Shown piece by piece: positions 1-9,735 of a stretch of DNA of 64,000 nt (position 1 is the stretch's first letter; each line of letters opens with the position of its first letter). The position numbers and the translations under genes were made by a program. Source of the DNA: Liolophura sinensis (taxonomy: Eukaryota > Mollusca > Polyplacophora > Chitonida > Chitonidae); assembly GCF_032854445.1 (NCBI RefSeq), contig NC_088300.1, forward strand, positions 69,478,984 to 69,542,983. The letters are read 5' to 3'. Under the pieces are notes generated by a model. The model saw nothing but the letters and a program-made list of their open reading frames with translations. It was not told the DNA's origin and searched no databases.

Positions 1-449
1 TTCTTTATATGGTAGATCTGATTATAGAGCCTTCTGTCTTAGTCCTGGCAGTCGGGGGTATTCAACATATATCAGCGATGTCATGATCAGCACATGGAAG
101 TGACTAGCCTTGACCGAAAATGTGAACAAGTGTCAGAATAGAGTTGCTGGCAAAGATAGCTTATCGTAGAATGGAAAGAAAAGATAAGATACAAGCATAA
201 AAGTATCAGTATTCATATGCCCTAAGGATACAAACACCCAATAAATGTGGCCATTTTTTTTTATCTTTCCTCTTCTTTAAAGACGTAAACCAAACTCAGA
301 TTATAAATTCATTAAATTTGGCAAAATATACAAATTGTTGTAAACCAAGACAGTAGTGTTTTCTTAGTTCACATTGGGTAAGGTGGATTACCTTCTGGGA
401 TTAGACATGCTAAAAGCTTATGTCTGTAAACCTTTGCTCATGCAGGAAG

Positions 450-454
<5 letters not shown>

Positions 455-510
<56 letters not shown>

Positions 511-528
511 GTGTGTGTGTGTGTGTGT
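455..528. repeat. (TA)n then (TG)n compound microsatellite
   Basis: About 27 TA units run straight into about 9 TG units. Any reading frame across it gives only Tyr-Ile or Cys-Val repeats, so the open frame here is not a gene. The flanking 1-454 shows no recognisable gene or mobile element. Confidence 0.95.
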
Positions 529-699
529 TAATAAAAACAACTTAATCACCCAGGAAAAACTGGAGGAGCCGTTTTCAACATGGTTTTGCTCAGAACTATT
601 AATATAAACACTCAACGCTTACATGGAGCATTATAATTTATAAATTGAAAGTATCTGGATCTATTCACATTGTGTTTGAAGGCAGCACAATTCTGGAAT

Positions 700-752
700 A
701 GTGGGGTAGGAGTGGGTAGGGGTGGGTAGGGGTGGGTGGTGGTTGGGGGGGC
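700..752 (+). repeat. G-rich run, possible G-quadruplex
   Basis: A series of GGG to GGGG blocks separated by TA or T, ending in seven G, lies directly before a SINE head. It fits the four-block G3+ pattern of a quadruplex; function is unknown. Confidence 0.6.
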
Positions 753-990
753 TCCGTGCATGGCCGAGGAGGGTAGCACGCCAGCGTAGCACAATGACCA
801 GGAACCTCTCACCAATGGGGTTGCTCTGAGCTCAAGTCCAGATCATGCTGGCTTCCCCTCCTGCCGCACATGGAAGGTCTTCCAGTAACCTGCGGATGGT
901 CGTGGCTTTCTCCCGGGCTGATGGTTTCCGTCTATAAGTGAAATATTCTTGAGTGTGGCGTAAAACAACAATCAAATAAGTAAATAAATT
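751..990 (+). mobile_element. SINE family A copy (tRNA-derived, near full length)
   Basis: This copy shows the family layout. It has a tRNA-like head with a B-box-like GAGCTCAAGTCC, then the conserved block around ATGCTGGCTTCC and CCTGCGGATGGTCGTGG. The diagnostic 3' block GTGAAATATTCTTGAGT..GGCGTAAAAC follows, and the tail is AAAT-like. The 3' block recurs throughout the window in both orientations. Confidence 0.9.
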
Positions 991-1420
991 CTCGACTGAA
1001 ACTTTACCGACAAATTTATGACGAATTTTTACACATTTTCACAAATAGGGCTGCTCGAGACATTTGCTCATGTTCTGCCTTTCTGCTTTTAGACAGCAAC
1101 AATAATTTAAATTCTGGCCTATTTTCCAAAATAGTGCCTTGAAATTGGGCGCATAAGTAGCTGAATATTTAAGGTAAAATTGTTCTACGTATTATAGATA
1201 TCTTTATTAGTTTTTAAACTTTTTAGTAAAAGAAGAACACTTTTTGGCATTTTTAAAATTACATTTGAAAGTTCACATGATCACTCAGAAAAGCTTGGTT
1301 AAACATTGAAAGTCTGTGGCTAGTTTAAATATGCACTTGGACGACACACATTTTAAAAACAGCCCTGAGCGTTTTATCTTTATTTTCGCTAATTTGCTTA
1401 GGAGGGCTTCTAGTATCCTT

Positions 1421-1708
1421 ACCTTAAGACCTTAAAAGAGGAAGCTGTAACTTCCTCGGAATGGCGTTCAGCATGAAGGGGATAGTGCAACGACTGGTTT
1501 ACCCGTATCAGTATAATGGCTTGGGCGGGGCAGCTTACTTGCCTTCGGTAAGGCGTCTCAGTGAAGCAGCACTAGATAAAAGAGCGGTGGAAATCCGTCC
1601 TGCAATAAGGAGGCACATTACATGCGCTCTAAGGATTCCTTCGTCATCATATGACCGAAAAATTGTTAAGTACGACGTTAAACCCCAATCACCCCTTCAC
1701 TCACTCTA
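1421..1708 (+). mobile_element. SINE family C copy
   Basis: It matches the minus-strand element at 60235-60580 almost end to end: the hairpin around AGGAAGCT, the ACCCGTATCAGTATAATGGC block, GGTGGAAATCCGTCCTGCA, and the end GTACGACGTTAAACCCCAA followed by CACTCACTC. The tRNA-like head is missing here, so the copy is 5' truncated. An 82-codon open frame at 1461-1709 lies wholly inside it and is not a host gene. The 991-1420 stretch before it holds nothing I recognise. Confidence 0.85.
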
Positions 1709-2042
1709 ATATCCTTGAACTATCCAAAAGCAGTTCAAGTTCGATAGATTTTCGACATTACGTTAAATAGAAAGAGGCAAAAATCAACAAAAACAAAGAA
1801 ATTGTGCTTTGTATCCTTTAAAACTGATTATAATTTTTTACAATTATTTTTGGGTATGAACGAAAAAACCGTTGTCTAGTCGCTGTTTCAAATCTTTGTA
1901 TGGAGCGCTTCTGGATTAATGCGCAAGTTTGAAATTGGGGATATGAATGCTAACAAAAAAAAACATGACCAATGTGACCGCTCCTTTCGATCATAAACTG
2001 GGCAAAATTATACTTTGTTATTAAAGAAAAAGACCATCACTC

Positions 2043-2119
2043 GTGACTCGTAAATGTATGCTTACGGGCCATCAGGAAATGTACGAGTCACTACGTGATG
2101 TGGTGGGGCTAATATAAAG
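2043..2119 (+). promoter_or_regulatory. Core promoter of EF-hand gene A, with inverted AP-1-like pair
   Basis: A TATA box TATAAAG is at 2113-2119, giving an expected start near 2143. A perfect 9-bp inverted pair, GTGACTCGT (2043-2051) and ACGAGTCAC (2083-2091), sits 22-70 bases upstream of the TATA box; each arm contains a TGACTC AP-1-like half. The short noncoding first exon ends at 2164 before GTAAGT. The paralogue also has a TATA box at the same place relative to its first exon, which supports this as a real promoter. Confidence 0.65.
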
Positions 2120-3323
2120 GCAGGTGTGCGAGGTCACAACCGAGTAGTACAGAGGTTTTTCTTGGTAAGTAGTTCTCTGCAATTTCAGCAGGCTTGTTTG
2201 ATAGTTCCAAGTGTGGTCATTCTTTGTTGGATATTTTCTTCATATGGTTCTTTTTATTTTCTTTCATTTTTCATCATAGTTCAACAAAAGCGTCGCCATA
2301 GTTATTTTTTTTCAAAGAAAACTATTCATATATTATGAATTTGTCGGAAAATAACAGGCTTGGTTTGACAAGGCCCATTTTAGTTTTTGAATTAAACATT
2401 TTAAACATGATCAGAACACTTATTTTATAAGCAGAAGTGTCATATTTGTAACTAAATGACAAGGAACATTTTGAAGATGGTTTTTTATACGCAAAAAGCG
2501 AAGCCTTAAGGAATGGACCTGACATAATAGTTCAGAAAGATTTACCAAGAATAGTACTGCTTAATGGATATAACAATAGTGCCCCCCCCTCCAACAACAA
2601 CATTTCTTTCCGTTTTATGTCCTGGACATTTTTCTAATGTGACGTTGAATAAGAAAGATGTGGCGTTAACAGAAAGCAATTTTGTTGGAGTGACATAATT
2701 CATTTGATAGTATCATTTGTGGCCATGTGTCAGTGACATTCGACGACATGCTTTCTTTGGTGATAGGAACAGCAAAATTTTCGTACGATCCCCAAGATAA
2801 TGATATATTGTACAAGTTGGTTTTAATTCAGGATAGCAATCCAGGCTATCTCGATCCTTATCATTTCACCTTTCTTGGTAAACGCAAAAGTTTAGGAACT
2901 GAGTTGCCATTTTAGTGCCCTGGAAGATTTAACATTTGGTTATTGAAATTTTTTAAACGAAAGATCGGTTATTTGGGCTTCCCATGATTTTTGGCTTATT
3001 TTGTGACATTTGGCTTTCGTGTTGTTCTAATATGCTTACGCGTATGGTTGTTGAAATTTAAAAGTTTTAACTGCTCTGAAAGACTCATTATTTTGTCTTT
3101 TATTATTGTGGTTGTCGTCCGTGATAACTTTCATGTTGAAGCTTTATTTCTATTATCCTAAAAAACCGTTATCTCTCTATTTTAGTGGTCATATATATTA
3201 TTCCTTAAGACCCTTCAATCGCCCAAAATATCTACGTATTTGGGCTCTGGTATGATATCTTCGTCTATAGTATTCCTTACCAACCTTAATTTCTCTCCCG
3301 AAAGGTCCATATCTGCAGACAAG

Positions 3324-5790
3324 ATGAACTCGGCAGTCGCATTTCTTTTGTGTGGTCTGGTGGCCTACGGGAGTGCCAGCACCTGTCAGAACATCTGTAC
3401 TCCGGTCTGCACTGGTGGTGCTGCAGCTGGTGGTGCCTTGATTGGGGACATCCCTGGTGCCATCGCTGGTGGTGCTATGTCGGGTGTCTGCAGCCCAGTG
3501 TGCCGGAAAGTCTGCAGCTTGGGCAAGAGAGACGTGGAAGTAAGCAGTTTGATCCATCTAAAACGTTGCCCTTAAATAAAGAGAAACAAACATTCAAAAT
3601 AAACATGTATGTATGTATTGCTTGAGATTCATCAAAGTGCTGCCGCCACTGAAGTATCATTACGCAGACACCAGACATGACACCCATCCAATCACATTAT
3701 TAGTGACACCGGGCCAGTAAGTCCTGTTTCCTTGCTCTAGCTTCTGAATGGTGAGCAACAGGCTCGGCATCAACAAGTACCATTTTTAAAGTCTGTGGTT
3801 TGACCCGACACGGATTTGATCCCAGGTCTCCCGACTTTGATTCTGACCCTCTAACCACCAGCCACCGAAGCGGTTTTAAAAATGTAGTAAACAGCAAAGA
3901 CCATTGAAAACCGTATCTAAAAAAAGTCTTTAAATATTGTTTTCCATTTATTGCTACGTGTCCTGAAATGTTTGGATTGTAAGGTGGTGGTTTGAACTGT
4001 AGCCCACTATTAACAGTTCAATAACCTAAACCAACTTCTTCTGTACTTTATGGCGGGGTCTGAATAAAAGTTTTGTGAACTTAATACAAGTGCTAGAAAA
4101 AAGCGAATCTGACTATAAATGCCTGTTTTAGGGATAGACAAATGGTTGTTTGACGTCACTGGAGAAAAGGCAATTTCAGATACAGTGAGAATCTTTCATC
4201 CGATGTTTCTTGAAGGAGCAGTATTCGTAATTACCCGCTTCTCTATACAGGTTCCTGAAAAATGTTTAAGGATAAATTATTTATGGAGACAAATTATAAG
4301 TGATAAAAGAATTCCTATCTTCACTTGCAAACTCCTGATGCTTCATTGTAGTTGTAGTCAGGGTATTTCAGGTAAAATCAATAATTTCTGAACGCTTACT
4401 TACTGTCATCGTCTTCAAATCTGCATCACGATCTGTATCACGATCTGTACCATGAGAAACATGGGTGATGTACATATAGATCTGCCTATATTTGACGCAG
4501 TAAAATATCTTTATATGAATAGGAAGGCTTTCATATATTTATATGAATAGGAATCTTTCATATATTTATATGAATTGGAAGGATTTCATATATTTATATG
4601 AATAGGAAGGCTTTCAAATATTTATATGAATAGGAAGGCTTTCATATATTCATATGAATAGGAATGGCTTCATATATTTATATAGAAAAAGGAAGGTCTT
4701 CATATATTTATGAATAGCAAAAACAATGTACATGTTTTCAATTTTTATCAGTTAATATCAGTGGCACTTTAATATTCAGCTTAAAATGAGCTTCTTGGGT
4801 GTTTTCAGACTTGGTTCGAGACTGTTTTCCCATCACATATCAGTGACTATGATCTGAACGGTGATGGACAGATCTCCCTGAAGGAGTTCGCTTCCGGTTT
4901 CAAGGGGGACCACTTGAATTTCGCCACACGTCACGTATTCCACTTGTCTGACAGAGATGGTATGATGAGATGGTCTTTAGCACTGGTCGATCATAGTGTA
5001 GTTATTTAGCATGGTCATTTAGACTCCCATACAAAAAGCATCATACACAAATACATTTCTTGCTGAGGGATCGTATAATTTTTTCTTAAATTTTTCCTTA
5101 GATTTTTTCCGATCGGCTTTCAACAACTGCAGTTTTGTGGCAGACTTTCATTTCGCTGTTTCACCTGTGCCCTACCCGGTTTCCTCCCATGCTGGCCGCC
5201 GTCTTATCAGTGAAATATTCTTGAGTTCGGCGTAAAACACCAATTAAATAAATAAATCATTTAAACGTCGACATTATTAGCGAGTATCGCTTGTTTGAAG
5301 CTGGCTGTTGTAAATATCTCACCGCTAGAGTAATTTTGTTCAAGAGTTATTGCCCTTAGATCGGTCGAATTGAGTGCAGCCAGTTATGTATGTACGATCA
5401 AAGGCGTCTACACCAATGTCCAAATATGAATTAACAATGGAATGGAGAAAACTTTATCGAATTTCATTTGTTTTTTTAGTAATACTGATAAATTTGTCAC
5501 CTCCACCAGATTGCTTGTGCACAACAGATTAGTAGAAAGGGGCTCTCGATGGTTCAAATGGTTAAAGAGTATAGCGTTTAACACCTAAGAACAAACCAGT
5601 ATATTGTGCACAGTGTGTCTTGACCAATCCACATATTCGTTATCCAGGACCCGCCAAACAACGATATGTAGTTTTCCGAAATGTAGCTGTGTTGAAAGTC
5701 AGAGGAGCTGATATCATGACGTTTTGTTTTTCAGGTGACGGATTCATGTCCGCCTTGGAGTTGGCCCGTGCCCCTCTTCGCTTCGTCTAA
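3324..5790 (+). CDS. Secreted cysteine-rich EF-hand protein, copy A (4 exons, 140 aa)
   Basis: Exons: noncoding about 2143-2164; 3319-3539 (ATG at 3324); 4809-4959; 5735-5790 plus 3' UTR with AATAAA at 5812. All junctions are GT-AG and the phases match (0, 1). Seen in the product: a signal peptide (residues 1-19, ending GSAS); a symmetric Cys region, C21-x3-C25-x3-C29 and C56-x3-C60-x3-C64, around a Gly/Ala-rich stretch; GKR at 67-69; then two EF-hand loops, D87-E98 (D-x-N-x-D-G-x-I) and D120-E131 (D-x-D-x-D-G-x-M). Known: such loops bind calcium. Inferred: a secreted calcium-binding protein, perhaps processed after KR. I do not recognise a named family. A tandem paralogue lies 6.4 kb downstream. 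Confidence 0.86.
3640..3875 (-). mobile_element. SINE family B copy (tRNA-headed)
   Basis: Read on the minus strand it starts AACCGCTTCGGTGGC, a tRNA-like A-box region. It continues through a GACCTGGGATCAAATCC-like B-box and the block ending in GCGGCAGCACTTTGATGAA. It aligns with the plus copy at 63624-63905. It sits in intron 2 of EF-hand gene A. Confidence 0.8.
4510..4715. repeat. Minisatellite, ~28-bp unit, about 7 copies
   Basis: The unit is close to TTATATGAATAGGAAGGCTT followed by TCATATAT. Units differ by small indels and substitutions. It lies in intron 2 of EF-hand gene A, about 90 bases before exon 3. Confidence 0.9.
5161..5259 (+). mobile_element. SINE family A fragment (3' part)
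   Basis: It carries CCCGGTTTCCTCCCA, a shortened GCTGGCCGCCGTC, AGTGAAATATTCTTGAGTTC and an AAATAAAT tail. It is 5' truncated and lies in intron 3 of EF-hand gene A. Confidence 0.85.
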
Positions 5791-5819
5791 AGTCTCACCA
5801 TATTTTACTGAAATAAAAG

Positions 5820-6287
5820 ACGTTTTATTTCACTACTCAAGTTTTTTGTCATTTAAAGTTATATATATTTACTTGTCATTCCCTCTGGGCATTTTTAATC
5901 TTGAACTACCTGGAGTCTAAGGCAAGGTTAGTATCTTCCACTTATAAAAAATAGGTCAGGAAATAGGTCAGTTAAATTGTTGGTGTCGTTGATGCTGTCA
6001 GAAAGACATGTGGTCTTCAACGAATGTTAGACTGTGCAAAACAGACCCACGAGTGCCTTCGACTATTTACTTCACCAATGTCCCATCAATGACAGCGGGA
6101 GTGCAGAAATCAATACATAGTATGTCCAGTCAGAGACACAATTCCTAAAGTTCGAATAATTTCTTTATAATTGTAAAGGTTTAATGTTATCAATTTTTCA
6201 ACAATGAAGCTATTGAAAGAAAAGAAATCATCAGCAAAGCAAATTTCGACCAGCAAAGTTTAAGTTCAAACTCAATTTGATAGTACA
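5820..6287. other. Intergenic, nothing recognised
   Basis: This is AT-rich sequence between the poly(A) region of EF-hand gene A and a family B SINE. No frame of interest and no repeat structure was seen. Confidence 0.6.
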
Positions 6288-6545
6288 AACCCGGGTCGGG
6301 TCATACCGAAGACTTTAAAAATGGTAATAGTCACGCTTGATGATGAGTACTGAGCGGTTAGAGCAAGAAAACATGGCTGGTTCGCCCGATGTCAGTATAA
6401 TTTAACTCGGTGGGTTGTCATGTCTAGCTATTGTCTTCGGCATGATACTTTAGTGTCGGCAGCACTTTAGTGGCATAGACTAGCCCTGCCACAAGAAGAC
6501 ACAATATGTATATACGAACACTTAACGACTACTTGTGGTGATATG
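6288..6545 (+). mobile_element. SINE family B copy, 5' truncated
   Basis: It begins inside the head at CCCGGGTCGGGTCATACCG and keeps the GACTTTAAAAATGGTA block, the GGCATGATACTTTAGTG block and the CACTTAACGACTA block near the 3' end. It lacks the CATA tail seen at 63.9 kb. Confidence 0.75.
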
Positions 6546-7847
6546 ACTGAAAGGTGGATAAGTATATTTAAACCTCAAGCATACACACACGAATGCATGC
6601 AATTTGATAGTATAATTCCTCATAAGTTGAAGACTAAAATGTATTGTGCGGGAAGGGACATATATGAACTTGCCAGACATCTAATAAGTACCTATATCAG
6701 ATAACATCCCTTTTTATGCCGAAATATTCCCTATTTCTGGGATTGAATTTTTGAAAATTTCAGGTATGTCTTATTTATCCAGTAAGGTATGAGAAAACAT
6801 ACTTTCTTGTATCTCCAGTATAAAAGGAATTTTTTTGGCTTATTTTGGTATGCATGTAATGGATGATTTTGCAAGTTTTGAAGAAATGATGACTGTAGGA
6901 GGTATTTTGATTTTTAGATGAGAAGTTCTAATGACAAACTGAATATTTTGGGGCGTTTCTATTTATTCGACACGGTAGATTTGACTGAGTGGTCTCCCTT
7001 TTAAGCGCATGAGCTACTCCATTCCGATGGTAAATAAAGTAAAGCACTTTAACCCGAAATTTCTCCCGCTCATTTACCTAAGGCAACATATTCATTCACA
7101 ATCAAAATAAGTGCTTCGTTTTTAAACAAAAAGCTGTTACAGCTTAGAAACGGGCTTGATGTTTATTGATAAAACTGTCCTTAGTATCCAAAGGGATGTA
7201 TGTATTATTGTGATTATTTTTGTTTATATTGAGTGTAAACGTATTAACAATGGTAAACATGTCACATGTTTACATAAAAATATTTATTATAGTGAAGACG
7301 TTTTCATCTTTATTGGCTTTCTACACTTAATAAAAACACAAAATCATGCTTACTGAACGATTTGTGTCCATTGGAATTATCCTTCACATTACTGTGTAAA
7401 CATCTGACCGGTCTACTACTTGTATAATAAATCTCTCCAGTTACCAAAGATAGTTTTAACCAGGACACCAGGGCGTGTTTAAACAAAGCACTTAGTTTAG
7501 TGAGTAAAGGTTAGAGGGCAAAATGTATCCCGTTCAGTTCGCAGGAGTAAATAAAGCTTGGTCGAATCGTTCTGATTCATATCTCAATTTGACAAAAGTT
7601 ATCAAGCATCTTCCAAGTCTGAAATATCACCAATATCATCATGGAAACTTCCCGTCTAAATTTATGTCTATTACAGTGTGTGCTGTTTGTCTTCATTTTT
7701 TGAAGTTTCCCTTATCATGGTCTCTTTGTGATGATGAAATCGTGGTGTTGTCAGCGGAGAGCGAAATATAACGCATTCATTCGATTTCATACAGATTGTG
7801 GAGATTGGCGTAATCAGTTCAAATTGTCTCATCTAGAGCATTAGATG
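6546..7847. other. Intergenic, no gene recognised
   Basis: Open frames of 66 and 82 codons (7156-7356 and 7523-7771) have no recognisable motif, no hydrophobic leader and no splice context. I regard them as chance frames. Confidence 0.55.
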
Positions 7848-7914
7848 AGGCTGTATGTTTTCGTATAAGTGAAATGAGTACGGGGTGAAACATCAGTCAA
7901 ATAAATAAATAAAT
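7848..7914 (+). mobile_element. SINE family A fragment
   Basis: Only GTATAAGTGAAAT..GAGTACGG.GT.AAAC.TCA.TCAAAT and the AAAT tail remain, with an internal deletion in the 3' block. Confidence 0.7.
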
Positions 7915-8286
7915 CCAACACATAATCTTATATACAAAATATATGACTATTTTTTAGGAACTGGTTGACGTATTTTGAAACCGGTGTCACCTGTCTAGGT
8001 TACACATGCGCCTCAGAAACAGGGTCACATACATGACGTGCCTACTGCATATTCTTAGAGAGGCCTTATCTTTACCAGATGCTAAGATCTCATCAAACCT
8101 TTCCATATCTTAACTTTCACTGTTGTGGAACAGTGAATCCCGCAATGGCAATATGTACCACTCATGATATTAGCACTCAAGGTCACCTGATAACTTCTGT
8201 ATGTGTGTAAACTGTATTATGTATGCATTAGTTCTACAGACGAATGTAAGCTAATTTTCATTTAAGCTACGTTCATTTTGACTCTT

Positions 8287-8508
8287 AGCGCGCTGGCGCA
8301 GCGTAATGACCCAGGAGTCTCTCACCATTGCACTCGTTGTGAGTTCAAGTCCAGCTCATGCTGGCTTCCTCTCCGGCCGTACGTGAGAAGGTTTTCCAGC
8401 AACCTGCGGATGGTCGTGTTTTTTCCGCCCACCATAATGTTTCCCGCCGTCGTATAAGTGAAATATTGTTGAGTACGGCATAAAACATCAATCAAATAAT
8501 AATATTAA
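8287..8508 (+). mobile_element. SINE family A copy, near full length
   Basis: It has the tRNA-like head GCGCTGGCGCAGCGTAATGA, B-box TGAGTTCAAGTCC, TGCTGGCTTCCTCTCCGGCC and the 3' GTATAAGTGAAATATTGTTG block. It lies upstream of EF-hand gene B. Confidence 0.9.
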
Positions 8509-8696
8509 TCATTTTGACTCAACAGTGATTTCATTTATTTTGATTTATATTGCCTTAGTCAGGTGCTGGCCTATCAAATATCGTCAAATCATTATGTGCC
8601 TGTTTTGCGTCATCTTTCATCGATTTCTTTAATAAAATGGAATCAAAAGTGTAAGAATGAGTGGAAGTGATCTGGAGTAAGATATATCTATTTAAA

Positions 8697-8895
8697 TGAT
8701 GATGTTTAACGCCGTACTCAAGAATATTTCACTTATACGACGGCGGCTAACATTATGGGTTGAGCAAATCGGAGAGAACCTGAAGAAAACCCACGACCAT
8801 CCGCAGGTTGCTGCAGGATCTTCTCGCGTTAAACCGGAGAGGAAACCAGCAAGAGGTCAACTCGCAGGTGTCATTGCGTCACGGAGGCCTCGTCT
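8697..8895 (-). mobile_element. SINE family A copy, minus strand
   Basis: The reverse complement of the family is clear: ACGCCGTACTCAAGAATATT, CGACGGCGGC, CCCACGACCATCCGCAGGTT. With the plus copy at 8287-8508 it forms a tail-to-tail inverted pair about 190 bases apart. A 77-codon open frame here is SINE sequence. Confidence 0.88.
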
Positions 8896-8899
8896 GACT

Positions 8900-9372
8900 G
8901 GAGTAAGATACATAACAATAAAGATATAATAATGTGTGCTATCGAATCCTTTGGATGACACTTGAGAATTAACATTTACTTAAATATTATATGAGTTTGA
9001 TACTAATTTGATCAAATCAAACACTCGACCTTTGCGATTTGAAATAGGCAGCTTCCTATGCTTAATTATAGTGCTGATTCCAAGCACTCATCAGTCTCTA
9101 AACGTATCAAAATCCACCTTCGCCTTCTAGGCAACTCATACGAATAAATCTTTGCATGAGAAGTCTTTGCATGTGAAATACACGAATTAATAACAGAAAC
9201 AGAATATATTTGCGCGATACTTTCCCAATAGAATGATTAAAATAGAGGAGCCTGTTTTAAATTTTCTTAATTTGACAGAATACTGTGGACGTATCAAGGT
9301 AAACATGAATTAAAATAGGTAAAATAGGTATGATTTGTAAATTTACTTTCATGACAAAGAATGTCACAAGAT
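8900..9372. other. Upstream flank of EF-hand gene B
   Basis: This is AT-rich. No ORF, SINE or repeat was recognised between the SINE at 8.7 kb and the GATA-pair/TATA region of gene B. Confidence 0.5.
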
Positions 9373-9373
9373 G

Positions 9374-9423
9374 AGATAAGCAGTGCTCTTATCTATTTCT
9401 TGAAGTTCACAGATAATATAAAA
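9374..9423 (+). promoter_or_regulatory. Core promoter of EF-hand gene B, with inverted GATA pair
   Basis: TATAAAA is at 9417-9423, about 50 bases before the end of the short noncoding first exon (9471, donor GTGAGA). An inverted GATA pair, AGATAAG (9374-9380) and CTTATCT (9388-9394), lies 23 bases upstream of the TATA box. Gene A lacks this pair and has an AP-1-like pair instead, so the two promoters have diverged although exon 2 has not. Confidence 0.65.
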
Positions 9424-9735
9424 GGGTGTGAGTCGTGTGAGAATACAGCCTAAACTGAGGAACACCTGCAGGTGAGAACACGTGCCGCTTTTTGCGCTTT
9501 ATTTCTTTGTGGATCTGAAAGCAGACATTCTACACCAAAATATGCTATGTTCTGGCTAAGTACAATGGCTTTGTTAATCTGAAAAGCGCATGACTTTTAT
9601 TTGTATTTTCAGACTTATTAAATAATGACATTCACTGAAATACAAAATTTGTAAAGCTTGATTATTTCAAATTAAATCGACATTACTTCGATTCATAAAA
9701 GTTATGGGTTTACTATTATATTTCTCGCAGACAAG

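Noticed and set aside
1461-1709. 82-codon open frame, plus strand
   Set aside because: It lies entirely within a family C SINE that recurs at 60.2 kb, so it is repeat sequence.
3350-3625. Alternative Trp/Cys-rich frame over EF-hand gene A exon 2
   Set aside because: It is the shadow of the real frame. The true frame has a signal peptide, paralogue conservation and matching splice phases.
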